From contig JALHRJ010000007.1 of the NCBI GenBank assembly GCA_022841475.1, positions 64,675 through 128,674 of the forward strand: a DNA stretch of 64,000 bases, given 5' to 3'. Below, one piece after another: positions 1 to 8,617 of the stretch. How positions within the stretch are numbered: the stretch's first letter is position 1; each line of letters opens with the position of its first letter. Under the pieces are notes generated by a model. It did no database searches, was not told the origin of the DNA, and was given only the letters and a program-made list of their open reading frames with translations. Source of the stretch: Cyclobacteriaceae bacterium (GTDB lineage Bacteria; Bacteroidota; Bacteroidia; Cytophagales; Cyclobacteriaceae). The position numbers were made by a program, and so were the translations under genes.

Positions 1-1
1 C

Positions 2-133
2 TTTTATTTTAATCTGGCCATGATTTGGTTTTTTTCATTTGCACTTTATGTAACACTTTATTTTGAGATGTTGAAACGATTTATCAAGGCCCTTGAGAAT
101 TATAGAAAATACAGGAGAAAAGAGCGTGAATAG
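2..133 (+). CDS. C-terminal end of a membrane-associated protein (cut by window edge)
   Basis: A reading frame enters from the left edge, stays open for 43 codons and stops at 131-133. The visible part starts with a hydrophobic, aromatic-rich stretch that would suit a last transmembrane helix, and ends in a basic tail (KYRRKERE). That pattern fits the cytoplasmic end of an inner-membrane protein. No family can be named from so little. The next gene starts about 40 bases downstream, so the two could be co-transcribed. Confidence 0.45.
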   Translation, partial: FYFNLAMIWFFSFALYVTLYFEMLKRFIKALENYRKYRRKERE

Positions 134-174
134 AAGTTCTTTAGTAATTTTATGCGCACATTAAAATTCATACT

Positions 175-627
175 ATGAAAATCAAATTCTTAATATTTGT
201 TTGTCTCATCGTAACATTTTCAAGTTGTTCCAATAAAGAGAGAGATACGGAACAAACCGAAGCTACCGCGCAAACTACTGATCCTAACGAGTGGCCACAA
301 ATGGATTCATTTCACATGATCATGGCCGAAGCTTTTCATCCGTATAAAGATTCAACAAATCTGGCACCGGTTAAAGTGCTTGCAGAAGAAATTGCATCGG
401 AAGCAGAAACTTGGGCGTCTTCTTCCTTACCTGAAAAAGTAGATAATGATGAGGTGAAGGCGAAGTTAAATCAGCTCAAAACTGACACCCGGGCTTTGGC
501 TGATAGAATTAAAGGTGGTGCTTCTGATGAGGAAATTGGAAGTTTACTAAAAGCACTTCATGATAGCTTTCATGGAATTATGGAAGCCTGGAATGCAGAA
601 GGAGAAATGCATGAACATGAACATTAA
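175..627 (+). CDS. Small putative lipoprotein with histidine-rich C-terminus
   Basis: This 150-residue protein begins with a short signal peptide ending in a lipobox (TFSSC, Cys at about residue 18). It is therefore probably lipid-anchored in the periplasm or on the outer membrane. The mature part is acidic and helical, with no enzyme motif I recognise. It ends in a His-rich tail (MHEHEH), and further His and Met residues sit near residues 47-55 (FHMIMAEAFH). Such residues could bind metal, but that is inference. A strong terminator follows directly, so the gene is the end of its transcript. Confidence 0.75.
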   Translation: MKIKFLIFVCLIVTFSSCSNKERDTEQTEATAQTTDPNEWPQMDSFHMIMAEAFHPYKDSTNLAPVKVLAEEIASEAETWASSSLPEKVDNDEVKAKLNQLKTDTRALADRIKGGASDEEIGSLLKALHDSFHGIMEAWNAEGEMHEHEH

Positions 628-650
628 TAAAACCCTATAAATTACAACTT

Positions 651-678
651 AAACGGAGGCATATTGCCTCCGTTTTTT
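651..678 (+). terminator. Intrinsic terminator after the small lipoprotein gene
   Basis: A perfect 10-base-pair stem (AAACGGAGGC and GCCTCCGTTT, loop ATATT) is followed by a T run. It ends the 175-627 transcript. It also overlaps the upstream ATG at 664, which argues that the next gene starts at 679. Confidence 0.85.
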
Positions 679-1581
679 ATGTTAAAAATTGCCTGGAATC
701 CTGCTTACGTTTTACCCCTTCCTCCTAATCATCGGTTTCCGATGAGTAAGTACGAAGTCTTGCCACAGCAACTCTTGCATGAAGGCACAATAAGCGAGGA
801 TAATATATTTTCTCCAATACCACTGGATCCCATATGGATACTACGTACGCATGATGCGGGATATTGGAATAAATTATTAACTCTTTCGCTCACACCACAG
901 GAAATAAGAAGAACGGGATTTCCTCTTACGGCTGAGTTGGTGCAACGGGAAATAACCATTGCCCACGGCACTCTTCAATGTGCATTGTTTGCACAGCAGC
1001 ACGGGATTGCAATGAATATTGCCGGAGGTACACACCATGCGTTTACCGATCGGGGTGAAGGCTTTTGTTTGTTGAATGACATTGCCATAGCGGCCAACCA
1101 TTTATTAACTGAAAGGCTGGCTCAAAAAATACTAGTTATAGATCTGGATGTTCACCAGGGAAATGGCACAGCCCAGATTTTCAGAAATGAGAATCGGGTA
1201 TTTACGTTCAGCATGCATGGTGCCAACAATTATCCACTCCACAAAGAACAATCAGATCTCGACATTGGACTAAAGGATTACACTGCTGATAATTTTTATT
1301 TAAAAACTCTCGAGGTAAATCTGAATAACCTCTTACAGCAGGTGCAACCAGATTTTATTTTTTATCAATCCGGTGTTGATATTCTGGAAACGGATAAGCT
1401 AGGTCGGTTGAGTGTAACGAGGGAAGGCTGCAAACAACGGGATCGCATCGTTTTAACCACGGCACGAAGCAACAAGATTCCTCTGGTGGCTTGTATGGGG
1501 GGCGGCTACTCTCCTGATTTTCGCGACATCATAGAAGCTCACGCAAATACCTATCGGCTGGCACAAGAGATTTTCTTTTAG
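679..1581 (+). CDS. Histone deacetylase family protein (AcuC/class II HDAC-like)
   Basis: About 300 residues, the usual length of bacterial HDAC-like amidohydrolases, which remove acetyl groups from lysine side chains or acetylpolyamines with a catalytic zinc. The active-site signature is visible: a His-His pair in GGTHHAF, followed by a GFCLLND segment, then the zinc-binding DLDVHQGNGT. Near the C-terminus come the glycine-rich GGGYS loop and the FYQSGVD segment typical of the fold. An in-frame ATG at 664 lies inside the previous gene's terminator stem, so the start at 679 (MLKIAWNP) is preferred and matches the usual beta-strand start. The natural substrate cannot be told from the sequence. 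The MFS transporter follows after about 50 bases. Confidence 0.9.
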   Translation: MLKIAWNPAYVLPLPPNHRFPMSKYEVLPQQLLHEGTISEDNIFSPIPLDPIWILRTHDAGYWNKLLTLSLTPQEIRRTGFPLTAELVQREITIAHGTLQCALFAQQHGIAMNIAGGTHHAFTDRGEGFCLLNDIAIAANHLLTERLAQKILVIDLDVHQGNGTAQIFRNENRVFTFSMHGANNYPLHKEQSDLDIGLKDYTADNFYLKTLEVNLNNLLQQVQPDFIFYQSGVDILETDKLGRLSVTREGCKQRDRIVLTTARSNKIPLVACMGGGYSPDFRDIIEAHANTYRLAQEIFF

Positions 1582-1632
1582 AAGGTACATTGATCATTTC
1601 CATTTTCTTTTAACTTTCCCAAAAGTATTCGG

Positions 1633-3162
1633 ATGGAAGCTACCGTAATCACCAAGGAAGAGAAAAGTACACTCTGGTCAGTCATCATGGCCTCATCGGT
1701 AGGTACACTTATTGAGTGGTATGACTTCTACATTTTTGGTAGCCTGGCTACCATTCTCTCACAGCAATTTTTTCCGCAAACAAACCCTACTGCAGCCTTT
1801 CTTTCTACGCTGGCAACCTTTGCAGCGGGTTTTATTGTGCGACCCTTTGGGGCAATTGTCTTCGGAAGGTTAGGAGACCTGGTGGGCAGAAAATATACAT
1901 TTATGGTCACCCTTGTTTTGATGGGAGGCTCAACCTTTGCTATTGGCCTGGTACCGGGCTATCAATCGATTGGAATTGCCGCGCCAATTCTGGTTTTGAT
2001 ACTGAGATTACTTCAAGGTCTTGCGTTGGGCGGAGAATATGGAGGTGCAGCTACGTACGTTGCTGAGCATGCGCCTGCGGCTCGCAGAGGTTACTACACC
2101 AGCTTTATACAGACAACAGCTACACTGGGGCTCTTTGTTTCTATCGGTGTTATTCTAGCCATCAGGCATTGGTTGGGGGTAGATGAATTTGCTGTGTGGG
2201 GTTGGCGCATTCCTTTCTTAGTATCAGCAGTTTTGGTCGGAATTTCAATTTACATCCGGCTACGGATGCAGGAGTCTCCGATGTTTAAAAAGATAAAAGC
2301 AGAAGGAACGATTTCTAAGAATCCACTCAAAGAAAGTTTCGGCAAAAAGGAAAACCTGATCATGGTTTTAATCGCTTTGTTTGGAGCGACAGCCGGGCAG
2401 GGGGTAGTTTGGTACACAGGCCAATTTTATGCGATGACTTTTATTGAAAAAACCTGCCAGGTTGAGTTCGTGCAAACCCGCGATATCATCGCTATTGCCT
2501 TGCTGATAGGAACCCCGTTCTTCATTGTGTTCGGAGCATGGTCCGACCGTGTAGGTCGAAAGTACATTATGATGACCGGTTTGATCCTGGCTGTTTTTCT
2601 TTACCGGCCGATCTACACCAAAATGTATTCGATTACTGACACAACAAAGAAGATAGAAGTAGAAAGCGCTAAGTCAATTGAGCGCACCACTGACATAGCT
2701 GTGGAGGGAGATACTACTTTCACCAAAAAGATTGCACATCGATATGCAGATCAAACAGTCAAAACCGAAATCAGCAAAACAAAATCGGATGGGTCAGTAC
2801 TCGAAACAAAAATGGAAATCAATCTGTCGGGCGATAATTATTGGTTAATGATTGCACTGGTGGTTGTGCAGGTGTTGTTAGTGACTATGGTATACGGACC
2901 CATTGCTGCTTTTCTGGTTGAGTTATTCCCAACCCGAATCCGCTACACTTCTATGTCGTTACCTTACCACATTGGCAATGGAATTTTTGGCGGACTTACA
3001 CCTTTTATTGCCACGTCACTCTATGAATCCAGTAAGACTAGTAGCGTTCCTGGCGGAGATCCGATTGCCGGATTGTGGTATCCGATCATAGTCGCAGCAA
3101 TAAGTTTCGTTATTGGTATGATTTTCTTAAGCAACAAAAAGCGGGGTGAGGTGATGGACTAA
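1633..3162 (+). CDS. MFS transporter of the metabolite:H+ symporter (MHS) type
   Basis: A 509-residue inner-membrane protein with about 12 predicted transmembrane helices. The N-terminus (GTLIEWYDFYIFG) and the loop motif GRLGDLVGRKYTF, repeated later as SDRVGRKYIMM, are hallmarks of the ProP/KgtP/shikimate branch of the major facilitator superfamily. These proteins import small metabolites with protons. The protein is longer than most family members because of a hydrophilic insert of roughly 70 residues (about 330-395), rich in Lys, Glu and Thr, between two C-terminal helices. The substrate is unknown. The ligD gene begins 15 bases downstream, so the two may share a transcript. Confidence 0.9.
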   Translation: MEATVITKEEKSTLWSVIMASSVGTLIEWYDFYIFGSLATILSQQFFPQTNPTAAFLSTLATFAAGFIVRPFGAIVFGRLGDLVGRKYTFMVTLVLMGGSTFAIGLVPGYQSIGIAAPILVLILRLLQGLALGGEYGGAATYVAEHAPAARRGYYTSFIQTTATLGLFVSIGVILAIRHWLGVDEFAVWGWRIPFLVSAVLVGISIYIRLRMQESPMFKKIKAEGTISKNPLKESFGKKENLIMVLIALFGATAGQGVVWYTGQFYAMTFIEKTCQVEFVQTRDIIAIALLIGTPFFIVFGAWSDRVGRKYIMMTGLILAVFLYRPIYTKMYSITDTTKKIEVESAKSIERTTDIAVEGDTTFTKKIAHRYADQTVKTEISKTKSDGSVLETKMEINLSGDNYWLMIALVVVQVLLVTMVYGPIAAFLVELFPTRIRYTSMSLPYHIGNGIFGGLTPFIATSLYESSKTSSVPGGDPIAGLWYPIIVAAISFVIGMIFLSNKKRGEVMD

Positions 3163-3177
3163 CCCATTACAAATTGA

Positions 3178-5502
3178 ATGGCCAAAAAATCGCAGTGGAC
3201 CCAGGTAGGAAAGCGCAAGTTGGAATTATCTAATCTTGAAAAGGTTTTGTTTCCTGAAGATGGTATAACCAAGGCCGAGGTTATTGAATATTATCTGAAA
3301 ATTGCACCTACGCTTTTGCAGCACGTAAAGGGTCGTGCGCTTACGCTGATTCGTTTTCCGGATGGAGTAGGAGGAGAAAATTTTTATCAAAAGAACCGGC
3401 CCGATTGGGCACCCGACTGGATTGAGTTTGTGAAGTTGGGTAAAGAAGAAAAGAAGGACTACATACTTGCAACCGAGCCAGCATCACTCGTATGGTTAGC
3501 CAACCTTGCTGCGCTGGAGTTACACCAGTTGCACAGCCGCAAGCCAGGCTTTGAGCATCCCGATTATATGGTGTTTGATCTCGATCCACCGGAAGGTTAT
3601 GACTTTACCAAAGCAGTTTCGCTTGCGCTGGATTTAAAATCTTTTATCGAATCTTTTGGCTATACCTGTTTTGCAAAAACCACGGGCGGCAAGGGCATTC
3701 ACATTTGTTGTCCGATAGAACCTAAGTGGGATTTTCATACGGTGTTTGAAGCTGCCCAGGCTATCGCACAACCCTACACCGAACGAAATGTACGAGAGAC
3801 TACGCTGCAAATAAAAAAGGAGGCCCGAAAGGGTAGGGTGTTGATTGATATTTTCAGAATCCGCTCAGGCCAGAGTATTGTTTCGCCTTACAGTTTGCGT
3901 GGCCGTAAGGGTGCTCCGGTTTCGATGCCACTTACGTGGGAAGAAATATCGGCCTTGAAGAGTCCGTTGGAATTTACCATTGCCAATGCAGTGGATAAAG
4001 TAGTTCAGGATGGCGATGCCTGGGAAGGTATGGATGCATATGCCGTGGAGTTACATACGCATCGTACAACAAAAGTAGTGAAGGCAAAAAAGCTCCCGGT
4101 TTCAACCAAGCACAAAACTCCTGAGCAATTAGCATCCTACGAGCAGAAGCGGGACTTTAAAAAAACGCCCGAGCCCAAGGCGCGCATTCTGGAAGGCAGC
4201 GGAACTAGCTTTGTTGTACATCGGCATCATGCTTCGCATCTGCATTATGATTTGCGATTGGAAAAAGATGGGGTTTTAAAATCGTGGGCCGTGCCCCGCG
4301 GATTGCCTCCACATCCGGGTGTTAAGAGGCTAGCTGTGCAAACAGAAGATCACCCGATGAAGTACCTGACATTTGATGGCGTAATTCCAAAAGGTCAATA
4401 TGGTGCTGGTGAAATGTGGATTTATGCGCTGGGCAAGTATCAGATCACTAAAGATAAGAAGGATGGTTTTTACTTTCGGCTTAGTAGCAAAGAGGTAAAT
4501 GGTGAGTACCGCATCTACAATATAAAAGCGAAGGAGTGGCTCCTGGAGCGAGTGGATTCTCCACAGGTCAATTATTTGCATGATATAATCGAGCCCATGC
4601 TTTCTGCTTCTGCCACAAAACCTCCGGCTGGTGATAAGTATCTACATGAGATTAAATGGGATGGCATCCGCGCGTTGATTGCAGTGGAAGATGGCCAGGT
4701 GCGAATCAGAACCCGCAATCAAAATGATGTCACCAAACAATTTCCGGAACTAACCGTTGCCGATAAATCCTTTCGCGCAACGTGTGGACTATTCGATGCC
4801 GAGATTGTGTGCCTCGATAAAAGTGGTAAAGCAGATTTTAAAAAGGTAATTCACCGGTTGATGAGTAGTGGTGAAACTACGATCCAAAAAAATTCAAAGA
4901 CGAGTCCGGTGTACTGCTACATTTTTGATTGCCTATACATGGATGGACGGAGTTTAATTAATGAGCCCTTAGTGAAGCGGAGAGAATGGTTGACAGATGC
5001 CATAAAGACCGACACACCCTACAGGATTAGTGAGGCCGTTGAAGATGGAGAAGCACTTTTCGAAGCAGCCCGCGAACATGAGTTGGAGGGCATTATTTCA
5101 AAAGATAAATCAGGTAAGTATCTGCCGGGCAAGCGCTCCGACTTGTGGTTAAAAGTTAAGGTTCGTAATACCCGCGAATGTGTAATTTTGGGTTATAACC
5201 CCGGCAAGGGAGATCGCAGTTCCACCTTTGGTGGAATGCATATTGCAGAACGAGACGGTGATGCATTTATTTATCGGGGCAAAGTAGGAACCGGGTTTGA
5301 TGATGCAACTCTCAAGGAAATATTTAAACAGATTAAGTCATTGAAGGAAATTAAAAAGCCGATACCCGATAAGGTGATGGATGAGAAAATCAGCAAATGG
5401 ATTGAGCCCAAACTAATGGTAGAGATCAGTTTTTCTATGATTACCAAAGATCAGCAGTTTCGCGAGCCTGTATTTGTTAGGTTGAGGCCGGATATGAGTT
5501 AA
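3178..5502 (+). CDS. ligD: Multifunctional ATP-dependent DNA ligase D (polymerase-phosphoesterase-ligase)
   Basis: This 774-residue protein repairs double-strand breaks by end joining together with Ku (10755-11603). The order of domains is polymerase, then 3'-phosphoesterase, then ligase. The primase-like polymerase covers about residues 1-290, with the metal-binding FDLDPP near residue 133 and the TTGGKGIH loop. The phosphoesterase covers about 330-460, with the HRHHASHLHYDLR signature and its His, Asp and Arg catalytic set. The ligase covers about 465-774, with the nucleotidyl-acceptor Lys493 in EIKWDGIRA and the C-terminal OB-fold. This is the mycobacterial order, not the PE-LIG-POL order of Pseudomonas. 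The start gives a natural N-terminus and no truncation is seen. Confidence 0.95.
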   Translation: MAKKSQWTQVGKRKLELSNLEKVLFPEDGITKAEVIEYYLKIAPTLLQHVKGRALTLIRFPDGVGGENFYQKNRPDWAPDWIEFVKLGKEEKKDYILATEPASLVWLANLAALELHQLHSRKPGFEHPDYMVFDLDPPEGYDFTKAVSLALDLKSFIESFGYTCFAKTTGGKGIHICCPIEPKWDFHTVFEAAQAIAQPYTERNVRETTLQIKKEARKGRVLIDIFRIRSGQSIVSPYSLRGRKGAPVSMPLTWEEISALKSPLEFTIANAVDKVVQDGDAWEGMDAYAVELHTHRTTKVVKAKKLPVSTKHKTPEQLASYEQKRDFKKTPEPKARILEGSGTSFVVHRHHASHLHYDLRLEKDGVLKSWAVPRGLPPHPGVKRLAVQTEDHPMKYLTFDGVIPKGQYGAGEMWIYALGKYQITKDKKDGFYFRLSSKEVNGEYRIYNIKAKEWLLERVDSPQVNYLHDIIEPMLSASATKPPAGDKYLHEIKWDGIRALIAVEDGQVRIRTRNQNDVTKQFPELTVADKSFRATCGLFDAEIVCLDKSGKADFKKVIHRLMSSGETTIQKNSKTSPVYCYIFDCLYMDGRSLINEPLVKRREWLTDAIKTDTPYRISEAVEDGEALFEAAREHELEGIISKDKSGKYLPGKRSDLWLKVKVRNTRECVILGYNPGKGDRSSTFGGMHIAERDGDAFIYRGKVGTGFDDATLKEIFKQIKSLKEIKKPIPDKVMDEKISKWIEPKLMVEISFSMITKDQQFREPVFVRLRPDMS

Positions 5503-5561
5503 GGCTTTATTAGCATTTTTTATTTGTACTGATGGTTTTCTATCTTTCACTTTGAATCCTA

Positions 5562-5744
5562 ATGCAAAACAGATTTGGAAATATTGAGGTTAAGGCCATT
5601 ACATGTCAGAATCAATACGAAGAATATCTTTCTTTAATTGATAAATTAATGGATGATGATCCCTGTACAACTTCACAAGATGGCATTTTACTTGAAACGC
5701 TTGTTACGCTGGTTGAGGATTTTGAAAAGGACTGGATGCAGTAA
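5562..5744 (+). CDS. Orphan N-terminal HigA-like antitoxin fragment
   Basis: The 60 residues resemble the N-terminal segment of HigA-type (COG5499) antitoxins: a beta strand (VKAITCQNQYEEYL), an acidic helix, then LETLVTLVEDFEKD. In full-length relatives this part precedes a helix-turn-helix domain and totals about 120-140 residues. Here a stop codon follows directly and no HTH is encoded before the next gene. No HigB-like toxin is adjacent: ligD lies upstream and an oxygenase downstream. It may be a degraded antitoxin, or a small protein that keeps only the dimerisation or toxin-contact part. The family call rests on pattern recognition of a short sequence. Confidence 0.6.
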   Translation: MQNRFGNIEVKAITCQNQYEEYLSLIDKLMDDDPCTTSQDGILLETLVTLVEDFEKDWMQ

Positions 5745-5774
5745 TATAGAAATCTTAAATTTTTAACTTATCCT

Positions 5775-6827
5775 ATGGCCGCTGATGCATCCCTGTATTT
5801 GAAAAACCTCTGGTACCTCGCTTTTCATGGTTCATTTCTTAAGAATGGTAAACTGTTGGGGAAAGAGATGCTCGGTGAGAAAATAGTTTTCGGGCGTGAT
5901 GCGAATGGAAACCCGTTTGCCTTGCGTGATAACTGCCCGCACCGGGGTGTGCCGCTGTCGGGTGGTTGGTATAAAAACAATACCATTCAGTGCTGTTATC
6001 ACGGCTGGCAGTTTGATACCAAAGGCACATGCACCGGCATACCTGCGTTGCCACCTGATAACACCATCGACATTTCTAAGATTAAAGTATTTCAATATCC
6101 GTGTGAGGAAGTAAACGGTACGGTGTGGGTTTACATTCCGGAAAAGAAACTGCCCAACACTATTCCCAAGGAAGGTCCGCCAAACCTGGTATTAGAAGCA
6201 GGTAAAAATTTTCTGCATGTAGAAACAGTGATCATGCCGGCAGACATTGATCATTCGGTAATCGGGCTGATTGATCCCTCGCACGTTACGTTTGTTCATC
6301 AGTCGTGGTATTGGCGCTCAGCAAAGAAACTGAAGATAAAAGAGAAACAATTCGAGCCCACAGCAAAAGGATTTAAGATGGTGCGTCACGCACCTTCGTC
6401 AAATTCAAAAGGCTACAGTGTGTTGAAAGGCGGAACATCCACAGAAATTACTTTCGAGATTCCAGGTATTCGTACCGAACATATCCTGGTAGGTGAGAAG
6501 CACGAGGTTATTTCAATCACCGTATTAACACCCCTCAATGAAAGGCAAACAGAATTGACTCATATCTTTTACAGTTCATTGCCGCTTACGCGTTGGCTTT
6601 GGTGGCCCTTAAAAAGATTAGGCAAACAATTTATTGGACAGGACCTGGGAGTCTTTAATAAATTAAGTGAAGGTTTAAAATCTAAACCAACCCTGATGCT
6701 AATTGGCGAGCCCGACATGCAGGCGCGGTGGTATTATGAAATCAAGAGAGTATGGGCTTTATCCCAACAAAACAATACCCCATTCGAAAATCCCATCAAG
6801 CCACAAACATTGCATTGGGTTACCTGA
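5775..6827 (+). CDS. Rieske non-heme iron oxygenase, alpha-subunit type
   Basis: A 350-residue cytoplasmic oxygenase. The N-terminal Rieske domain binds a [2Fe-2S] cluster through the CPHRG ... CCYHGW motif at about residues 54-77. The catalytic domain carries the mononuclear iron site in DPSHVTFVH (H-x4-H), with the upstream Asp in DHSVIGLIDPSH. The arrangement is that of vanillate demethylase or aromatic-ring hydroxylase single-chain components. These take electrons from a separate reductase, and no such reductase lies nearby. The substrate cannot be named. A position alone after the small HigA-like fragment, with no catabolic genes around it, points to a specialised or housekeeping hydroxylation rather than a degradation pathway. 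Confidence 0.88.
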   Translation: MAADASLYLKNLWYLAFHGSFLKNGKLLGKEMLGEKIVFGRDANGNPFALRDNCPHRGVPLSGGWYKNNTIQCCYHGWQFDTKGTCTGIPALPPDNTIDISKIKVFQYPCEEVNGTVWVYIPEKKLPNTIPKEGPPNLVLEAGKNFLHVETVIMPADIDHSVIGLIDPSHVTFVHQSWYWRSAKKLKIKEKQFEPTAKGFKMVRHAPSSNSKGYSVLKGGTSTEITFEIPGIRTEHILVGEKHEVISITVLTPLNERQTELTHIFYSSLPLTRWLWWPLKRLGKQFIGQDLGVFNKLSEGLKSKPTLMLIGEPDMQARWYYEIKRVWALSQQNNTPFENPIKPQTLHWVT

Positions 6828-6880
6828 TAACTGGAAAAGCCTATCTCTCTTTTTGAAAGCAAAGAACAAATAACTAATTT

Positions 6881-6905
6881 AAACCAATGGACTTGCCATT
6901 GGTTT
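6881..6905 (+). promoter_or_regulatory. Perfect inverted repeat enclosing the start codon of the STAS-like gene
   Basis: A perfect 10-base stem (AAACCAATGG and CCATTGGTTT, loop ACTTG) contains the ATG at 6887 in its left arm and is followed by a T-rich stretch (CTTTTG). It could terminate the oxygenase transcript, sequester the start codon in mRNA, or be a protein-binding dyad. The sequence alone does not decide between these. Confidence 0.5.
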
Positions 6906-7276
6906 CTTTTGAGTTACGAGAAAAGTATTTGCTGGTCGTGGGGCACGGAAAGCGAGACGATTTTTCTTCGATGGCTGAGGCTTCTTCTGTGGTATATGAT
7001 AAAATAATTGAAACCGGTAGCCGCTATCTTTTGGTGGACTATCGTAAACTTGAAATCAATGTAGGCATTGTTGAGGCCTTTAATATTGTTAAGCGCTACG
7101 AAACAAAGTTGCCGCAGTTAAAGGACATAGTAATTGCAGCCGCCTTCGAAACACAGAACCTAACCTTTGCCAATTATTGGAAAGAGATAAGCGAAAAACG
7201 AGGGTTTTATATCCAGATATTCGTGGATCTCGATGTGGCAGAATCCTGGCTGCTGAAGGAAATTTCAGGACGGTAG
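6887..7276 (+). CDS. STAS/SpoIIAA-like protein
   Basis: The 129 residues alternate beta strands and helices in the pattern of the STAS/SpoIIAA-like fold common in Bacteroidota. The pattern is strand (YLLVVGHG), helix, then strand (YLLVDYRKLE), then a helix, strand (DIVIAAAF), helix, strand (FYIQIFVD) and a final helix (VAESWLLKEI). It has no catalytic motif, transmembrane segment or signal peptide. Such proteins may sense small molecules or act as phospho-switches, but no partner kinase or phosphatase is next to it. The start codon lies inside a perfect hairpin. The next Met (residue 29) would remove the first strand, so the start at 6887 is kept. Its end converges with the TPR gene 18 bases away. 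Confidence 0.65.
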   Translation: MDLPLVSFELREKYLLVVGHGKRDDFSSMAEASSVVYDKIIETGSRYLLVDYRKLEINVGIVEAFNIVKRYETKLPQLKDIVIAAAFETQNLTFANYWKEISEKRGFYIQIFVDLDVAESWLLKEISGR

Positions 7277-7294
7277 GAGTGATGCTGGAAATTG

Positions 7295-8518
7295 TTACTT
7301 GCAAATAGTATCGAATACTTTCTGCTCAACAGGTGTGTTAAGGCTTTTCGCTTTGGTTAAATCTTTACAAGCCTCAACTTTTTTTCCTTGCCGATGCAGC
7401 GCCAGCGCGCGATTGTAATAGGCTAGTCCGTATTCCGGATAATGTATTATAGCCACCGTATAATCCTCGATCGCTTCAGCAAGTCGATTTTGTTTTACCA
7501 GTGCATTGCCATGATTCAACCAACCTTTTTCATAATCAGGTTTTAATGTAATTACCTGTTTATAATCAGACAGCGCACCCGATATATCCTTAGTATGTTC
7601 TTTAACAATTCCGCGGTTCAACCAATAATCTGGCTCAGTAGGTTCTAGTCTTATCGCTTCGGTGTAATCGTCAAACGCTCCTTTGTAATTTCCAGCTTTC
7701 ATTCTTAACCCAGCACGTTCGGCATACGAATAAGGGAGGTTCGGATTCTTCTCAATGGCCTCCGTCAATAAGATTTCCGTTTCTTTATCTGTGGCAGCTG
7801 ATTTTTTTAGTACCGCCAGGTTGTGCCTTGCTAAACTGCTTTCAGGATTCAACGTAAGTGCTTGTTCAAAATCAACAGCAGCGTTGAGCGAATCTCCCGC
7901 TTGCAAATAGGCCATACCACGATTTATAAAATAATCAGGGTCTTTCGGATTGATGCTAATAGCGGAGTCAAAATACTCCATAGCTCCGGAGAAATTTTTA
8001 AGTTTAGTTTCAATTAATCCCAGATAGTTCAGGATAGTGCCTTTCAGGTTGTGATGGGCTGTAAACACTCTTGTTTGACCATCTGCCGACTGATCGGTTT
8101 GAAAATAGACTGTATTAGTTTCGCCTCCTTCGGGCATTGTAAGCAACTTGAGGAAGTCTTCTTTAGCGACAGCCCATTGTCCATAATCGTAGCGACTAAC
8201 GGCCCGGCTAAATAAAGCCTCTTTGTCTTCGGGTTTTCTTTCGAGGTAAATATTGTAATCCGTCAAAGCACCCTGTTTATCGCCCAGATTCTCCCGTGCC
8301 ATGGCACGGGCGTAGTAGGCATCCATGTAAAAAGGACTTAGACGGAGGCATTCGTTAAAGTGGGCAAGGGCAGTTTTATAGGACTTATTTTTCAAAGCCT
8401 CTTCGCCCTTATCGAAGTAATAGTCAGCCGATCGTTGGGTCTCCTGCTGGCCAATACACTCCAGAGAAATCATAGCCAAAAGGATAAGCAGACTAACTAT
8501 TTGCCTCAAAGTCATCAT
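7295..8518 (-). CDS. Secreted or periplasmic TPR-repeat protein
   Basis: About 407 residues from Met at 8518. After a signal peptide (LRQIVSLLILLAMISLECIG) come roughly eight to ten tetratricopeptide repeats with the usual pattern, for example YFNRALALHRQG-like units and YFINRGMAYLQAGD. The protein probably acts as a periplasmic scaffold. An in-frame upstream start at 8602 would sit only 16 bases from the divergent gene's start and would place a non-signal extension before the signal peptide, so 8518 or 8515 is preferred. No catalytic domain is seen, and nothing in the neighbourhood points to a partner. Confidence 0.85.
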   Translation of the reverse strand: MMTLRQIVSLLILLAMISLECIGQQETQRSADYYFDKGEEALKNKSYKTALAHFNECLRLSPFYMDAYYARAMARENLGDKQGALTDYNIYLERKPEDKEALFSRAVSRYDYGQWAVAKEDFLKLLTMPEGGETNTVYFQTDQSADGQTRVFTAHHNLKGTILNYLGLIETKLKNFSGAMEYFDSAISINPKDPDYFINRGMAYLQAGDSLNAAVDFEQALTLNPESSLARHNLAVLKKSAATDKETEILLTEAIEKNPNLPYSYAERAGLRMKAGNYKGAFDDYTEAIRLEPTEPDYWLNRGIVKEHTKDISGALSDYKQVITLKPDYEKGWLNHGNALVKQNRLAEAIEDYTVAIIHYPEYGLAYYNRALALHRQGKKVEACKDLTKAKSLNTPVEQKVFDTICK

Positions 8519-8617
8519 CAAAATTGAAGATAATGGATCAAATACAAAAATCTTTAAAATTAGTTCAGGGAAAGCCGAAGACTCGAAACTTATTAAGTTC
8601 AAACTTGTTCTTTAGCT

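Noticed and set aside
664..678. Earlier ATG for the HDAC-like gene at 664
   Set aside because: It lies in the terminator stem of the previous gene and adds PPFF residues without family match.
5775..6827. An aromatic degradation cluster around the Rieske oxygenase
   Set aside because: No reductase, ferredoxin or ring-cleavage gene is adjacent.
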